Positions 60,432-64,000 of a DNA stretch of 64,000 nt are shown piece by piece (the first letter of the stretch is position 1; the number at the start of each line of letters is the position of its first letter). Under the pieces are notes generated by a model that was not told the DNA's origin, searched no databases, and saw only the letters and a program-made list of their open reading frames with translations. Source of the stretch: an uncultured Prevotella sp. (GTDB lineage: Bacteria > Bacteroidota > Bacteroidia > Bacteroidales > Bacteroidaceae); the NCBI GenBank assembly GCA_946998295.1, contig CAMPYS010000004.1, positions 1-64,000 of the forward strand, given 5' to 3'. Position numbers and translations under genes: made by a program.

Positions 60432-61416
60432 TTAATCGTTTAAAATAGATAATAATATCTTCCCATGTTTTAAAATCATTGTTACCAAATTTTATGCAAG
60501 TACCCATGAATTCTTTTATATTTTTTGTAGATATAAGGTAGTCTGCAATAACCATTTCGGGTTGATTTGAAAATATAATGTGATTCCACGCAGGTGCGCT
60601 AAAAGTTTGTTCTATCCATTTTTGGTCTTCAATTAATCTTGCAGGGTAATTAGTAGGAGCAGGCACTATGAAGAACACATTATATGTTTCAATTAGTATT
60701 TCGTATGCCTTTTGTAATGCCGATTTTGGTTTATTAAAATTATCTTTTGTAGCGTTTAAATCGATTAAAATAGTTTTTCTTTCTTTGTTTTCTTGTTTGT
60801 CATCAATCCATCTTATTACGGGTATAAGATAGTGAAGTATAGTTTTTTCTATTAGTCTGTGTTCACCATGAAAGTGAATAGCATTAATATAATGTGTTGC
60901 AAATAGATTGAATGTATGTACAATTTCATCTTTGTCGCCAAAAAGTCCGTAAACCCTATCCTGTTCTTCTTTAGTTATATTATTAAAACAACATTCTGTT
61001 ATAGCTTTGTATTCTTTTTGTATAGATTTTGTTATGATAACCTCTTGTATTCCATCTTTTCTTGGATTTTGAAATACTTGTTTGCCGAGCATATTATTCT
61101 CTGTTATAGTACTTCCCATTTGAAAAGCAGGATTTACACATATTCTATCCGTTCCGTATAGCATTTCTGTATACATACCTCCCATTGATGTTCCAACGAT
61201 GAGATCAGGTTTATTTTCTTTTTGTATCTTACGAAGCAAATCAATAGCTTCTTGAGGGTGTATAGGAATGTCAGGAGAAATAATCGATGAATTAGGCATA
61301 CATTCCTGTAATATTTCAGCAGTATGAGTTGCCCCTGATGACATAAAACCATGTATATACAATATTTTCTTTCCAGTCATTAAGTCTGGAAATATTTTTC
61401 GATATTTATTTTCCAT
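60421..61416 (-). CDS. YqiA-like alpha/beta hydrolase fused to a degenerate NT5C-like HAD domain
   Basis: 331 residues. The first ~205 match the YqiA/UPF0227 hydrolase: KILYIHGFMSSG, nucleophile elbow GTSMGG (Ser77), acid around Asp161 or Asp163 (FGDKDEI) and His186 (HGEHRLIE). Residues ~213-331 resemble 5'(3')-deoxyribonucleotidases: TILIDLNATKDNF for the DxDx(T/V) loop and ADYLISTKNI for the (G)DxxIDD loop, then IKFGNNDFKTWEDI. In both loops the second Asp is changed (Asn221, and Ser/Thr at 296-297), so the nucleotidase half is probably inactive or a binding module. Middle gene of the dgt-to-helicase operon, with an 11-nt gap to dgt and an 11-nt overlap to the helicase. Confidence 0.72.
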   Translation of the reverse strand: MENKYRKIFPDLMTGKKILYIHGFMSSGATHTAEILQECMPNSSIISPDIPIHPQEAIDLLRKIQKENKPDLIVGTSMGGMYTEMLYGTDRICVNPAFQMGSTITENNMLGKQVFQNPRKDGIQEVIITKSIQKEYKAITECCFNNITKEEQDRVYGLFGDKDEIVHTFNLFATHYINAIHFHGEHRLIEKTILHYLIPVIRWIDDKQENKERKTILIDLNATKDNFNKPKSALQKAYEILIETYNVFFIVPAPTNYPARLIEDQKWIEQTFSAPAWNHIIFSNQPEMVIADYLISTKNIKEFMGTCIKFGNNDFKTWEDIIIYFKRLNGQ

Positions 61417-61427
61417 TATGTGCGATT

Positions 61428-62765
61428 TTAAATAATAGGTATACTTATACCATTAATCTTTTGATATATATCTAAGGCATAAATATCAGTCATGCCACTA
61501 ATATAGTCAATAACAGCCATAATCCTTTCAGATAGTATAGGATTATGTATATCATATTGTGTTGAGAAACGTCTAATTATTTGTTGACTGTGAAATTTAG
61601 ACGGATTTATCGCTGCTTCAATAAGTGTACTCATAAGAGTCTCAATAATTTTATATCCTGATAATTCAATATCTAACACTTCACGACTTCGATAAATTTT
61701 TTCTATAGATGTTTTAATACAGTGCTTATAGTTTGTATTTTGTTGCTCTGGCAAATTTTTGATAAGTGAACTGTTAAAATCCCCTGCAAGTATAGACTCT
61801 TCATTCTCTACAAATATATTAACACAAAGTGCTTCTAAAAGTCCAACAGCTCTTGCTCTGAAATATACTACCTGTTCATTAATATCAGTAACCCCTTCAG
61901 ACTCAATATCAGTTTTTATTTTTTCTCTTGTTTTTTTATCAAAGAATCCTAACAATAGTTCTCTTGTTTCCTCAAATGAGAGCAACTTTAGTTTATGTGC
62001 ATCTTCAATATCCATAATTTCATAGCAGATATCGTCAGCAGCCTCCATTAGATATGTTAATGGATGACGTGAATATTTTATACCATTTTCGTTATTTTCC
62101 TTGCAAATAATTCCGAGCTCATCAGCTATTTTTTTATAAATAGGTTCCTCTGTTGTGAAGAATCCGAATTTTCCTTTTTCTCCAGCTAATGATGAGGAGT
62201 GTGGGTATTTTACAATGCTTGCAAGTGTAGAATATGTCATGGCGAATCCTCCACATCTTCTTCCTACAAATTGGTGAGTTAATAATCGGAAAGCATTAGC
62301 ATTACCTTCAAAATGTGTTAAATCATTCCACATTTTTTTGCTTAAGTGCTTTTTTATCAATTTTCCTTGACCTTCTGTAAAGAAAGATTGAATAGCTTTT
62401 TCACCGCTATGTCCAAAAGGCGGATTACCCATATCGTGCGCATAACATGCAGTTTGTACAATAGTACCTATTTCTTCAAATAGTGTTCCTTGTAGTGTTT
62501 TATGTTTAGATATAAGTTTCCTTGCCACATCATCTCCTAGTGATTTTCCTAATGAGGCTACCTCTAATGAATGTGTAAGTCTGTTGTGGACAAAAACACT
62601 TCCAGGAAGTGGAAATACTTGTGTTTTATTTTGTAATCTTCTAAATGGAGCAGAGTAAATAAGTCTGTCGCTATCTCGTTTAAATTCAGACCTATCATCA
62701 TGCCTTTCTATATGTTTATGTTCTTGTCCTAATCTCTTATTGGATATAAGTTTTTCCCATTCCAT
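61428..62765 (-). CDS. dgt: Deoxyguanosinetriphosphate triphosphohydrolase (HD domain)
   Basis: 445 residues, full length for the bacterial dNTPase family. It cuts dGTP (and sometimes other dNTPs) to the nucleoside and triphosphate. Metal-binding HD motif: His65 (HNRLTHSLEVA), His110-Asp111 (ACYAHDMGNPPFGHSGE), and a later Asp in MEAADDICYEIMDIEDA. First gene of the minus-strand operon with the hydrolase/HAD fusion and the Dna2-like enzyme. It is divergent from dut, another nucleotide-pool gene, across a 133-nt region. Confidence 0.93.
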   Translation of the reverse strand: MEWEKLISNKRLGQEHKHIERHDDRSEFKRDSDRLIYSAPFRRLQNKTQVFPLPGSVFVHNRLTHSLEVASLGKSLGDDVARKLISKHKTLQGTLFEEIGTIVQTACYAHDMGNPPFGHSGEKAIQSFFTEGQGKLIKKHLSKKMWNDLTHFEGNANAFRLLTHQFVGRRCGGFAMTYSTLASIVKYPHSSSLAGEKGKFGFFTTEEPIYKKIADELGIICKENNENGIKYSRHPLTYLMEAADDICYEIMDIEDAHKLKLLSFEETRELLLGFFDKKTREKIKTDIESEGVTDINEQVVYFRARAVGLLEALCVNIFVENEESILAGDFNSSLIKNLPEQQNTNYKHCIKTSIEKIYRSREVLDIELSGYKIIETLMSTLIEAAINPSKFHSQQIIRRFSTQYDIHNPILSERIMAVIDYISGMTDIYALDIYQKINGISIPII

Positions 62766-62793
62766 ATTATTTACTTATATTTATATTTATAAG

Positions 62794-62872
62794 CAAAGGT
62801 AAATAAAAATGCCTAATTTATGCCTTTTTATAGTTTAAAATACCATACTTAAACTATAAATAGTTATTTTTG
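62794..62872. promoter_or_regulatory. Divergent promoter region dgt / dut
   Basis: For dgt, TACCTTTG on the minus strand at 62801-62794, 29 nt before its start. For dut, TATTTTTG on the plus strand at 62865-62872, 26 nt before its start. Both fit TAnnTTTG; -33 boxes are weak. The close pair allows joint regulation. Confidence 0.5.
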
Positions 62873-62898
62873 CAAATAAATAAAATATCATTATAATA

Positions 62899-63336
62899 AT
62901 GCTTTACGTAAAAATTATAAACAAAGGCAAACAACCTTTACCAAATTATGCAACATCCATGAGTGCAGGCATGGACTTGCGTGCAAATATTGAAGAGATA
63001 TTGGTATTAAAACCATTAGAACGAGTATTGGTTCCAACAGGTCTTTATATCCAATTACCTAAAGGTTATGAAGCTCAAATACGCCCACGTAGTGGATTAG
63101 CTTTAAAATATGGAATTACAGTTTTAAACACTCCTGGCACGATAGATGCAGACTATAGGGGAGAATTAAAAGTTTTATTAGTAAACTTTTCTACTACTAA
63201 TTTTAAAATAAATCCAGGAGAACGAATTGCACAAATGGTAATATCTACTTATGCTAAAGTAGAGTTGAAAATTGTAGATCAACTTGATGAGACGCAAAGA
63301 GGTGAAGGTGGATATGGACATACAGGCGTAAAATGA
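62899..63336 (+). CDS. dut: dUTP diphosphatase
   Basis: 145-residue trimeric dUTPase, which removes dUTP and makes the dUMP precursor of dTMP. All five motifs are present: [40 protein letters not shown] and the C-terminal [10 protein letters not shown] (Tyr-Gly-His-Thr-Gly in place of the more usual FGSTG form). Normal length; the TPR gene follows after 43 nt. Confidence 0.96.
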   Translation: MLYVKIINKGKQPLPNYATSMSAGMDLRANIEEILVLKPLERVLVPTGLYIQLPKGYEAQIRPRSGLALKYGITVLNTPGTIDADYRGELKVLLVNFSTTNFKINPGERIAQMVISTYAKVELKIVDQLDETQRGEGGYGHTGVK

Positions 63337-63379
63337 TTTAGTTAAAAAAATATATACAAACAACAAAATCGAGTTAAAA

Positions 63380-64000
63380 GTGATAAGGGAATTTAAAAGG
63401 CAGAATATAATTTTATTACTTTTTTGTCTCTTTAGTCTTATTAAGTTGCAAGCTAAGCAAAATACTGATTCTATCGAAAAGTATCGTTATATTTATTTAG
63501 AAGCTTTAGTTCAAGAAATGAAAGGTAACACTAGTGGAGCTTTTGATTTGATGAGCTATGCACTTGAACTTAACCCTAAGGCTGCTGAAGTTTATTATAA
63601 GATAGCTGATTATTTACTATTGGTTAATGAAGGGGGAAATGCAAGAAAGTTTTTAGAGCGAGCTTCAGAATTATCGCCTAAAAATTTAATATATTTACAG
63701 GCATTAGCAGGTTTTTACTATGAGAATAATGAGATTAATAAAACTTTATTCATTTTAAAAAAAATATACAATCTATCAACTTATGACCGCGATAAGTTAT
63801 TAGATATTATGTATGCATTATATGAGGCGAATAAAGATTATAAGAATATGCTTATAGTCATTGATGAAATGGATAAATTAGGAGGAGATTATAAAGAAAT
63901 AACTTTACGCAAAATGGGGGTTTATTCCCAAATGGGAGACATTAAAAAAGAACATACTGCTTTGTTATCCCTTTTACATCGGTATCCAGAAAATTTAGAT
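63380..64000 (+). CDS. TPR protein, 3'-truncated by window edge
   Basis: 207 codons in one open frame to the window end, starting at GTG 63380. There is no ATG in the preceding in-frame stretch back to the stop at 63329. The N-terminus has a hydrophobic export segment (IILLLFCLFSLIKLQAKQ). It then shows tetratricopeptide-like helical pairs, e.g. SGAFDLMSYALELNPKAAEV, GGNARKFLERASELSPKNLI and IYLQALAGFYYENNEINKTL. A TPR protein after dut is common in Bacteroidales. Role unknown, likely periplasmic or outer-membrane protein handling. Confidence 0.75.
   Translation, partial: MIREFKRQNIILLLFCLFSLIKLQAKQNTDSIEKYRYIYLEALVQEMKGNTSGAFDLMSYALELNPKAAEVYYKIADYLLLVNEGGNARKFLERASELSPKNLIYLQALAGFYYENNEINKTLFILKKIYNLSTYDRDKLLDIMYALYEANKDYKNMLIVIDEMDKLGGDYKEITLRKMGVYSQMGDIKKEHTALLSLLHRYPENLD

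Overview
The window is about 64 kb of an AT-rich chromosome from the order Bacteroidales, most likely a Prevotella or close relative. Evidence: promoters of the Bacteroidetes type (-7 box TAnnTTTG), a six-gene hmuYRSTUV heme locus, a fimbrillin-type lipoprotein, and several secreted proteins ending in a type IX secretion (T9SS) sorting domain. It is low-GC throughout, but composition varies: the Dna2-like gene near 58 kb is extremely AT-rich, while the secreted-protease pair near 53 kb is much richer in GC.

Layout. (1) 1-12550: 5'-truncated tuf, tRNA-Trp, secE, nusG, rplKAJL, rpoB, rpoC. (2) 12551-13666: no gene; two copies of a 141-142 bp MITE-like repeat flank one copy of a 305 bp intergenic element. 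(3) 13667-17132: two T9SS cargo genes, a GLUG-repeat protein and a subtilase. (4) 17424-35153: rpsL, rpsG, fusA and the S10, spc and alpha ribosomal operons with secY, infA, rpmD and rpmJ (both very short), and rpoA-rplQ at the end. (5) 35154-36378: no gene; second copy of the 305 bp element and a compact promoter-terminator unit that looks like a small RNA. (6) 36379-41709, minus strand: a serine-hydrolase lipoprotein, a fimbrillin-like lipoprotein with a small peptide gene in front of it, and an IS30 transposase remnant. (7) 41710-50967, minus strand: hmuV, U, T, S, R, Y. (8) 51969-56426, plus strand: a secreted YD-like protein and a C10 (SpeB/PrtT-like) cysteine protease. (9) 56427-57041: a third MITE copy. 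(10) 57042-62765, minus strand: a tight operon, dgt, an alpha/beta-hydrolase fused to a degenerate HAD/NT5C-like domain, and a nuclease-helicase of the Dna2 type. (11) 62899-64000: dut and a 3'-truncated TPR gene.

How it fits together. Most of the first 35 kb is core gene expression. The hmu block should capture heme at the surface (HmuY), import it (HmuR) and remove or handle the iron in the periplasm with a membrane-tethered CobN-like protein (HmuS), possibly energised by an ExbB/ExbD-like pair (HmuU/HmuV). The divergent protease pair may be co-regulated with it: both promoters carry TAGGTA followed, exactly 23 bases later, by TACTTTTGCAAC. The secreted protease could liberate heme or peptides from host protein. 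The dgt-fusion-Dna2 operon next to dut combines nucleotide-pool and DNA-processing enzymes and is the best candidate here for an undescribed system.
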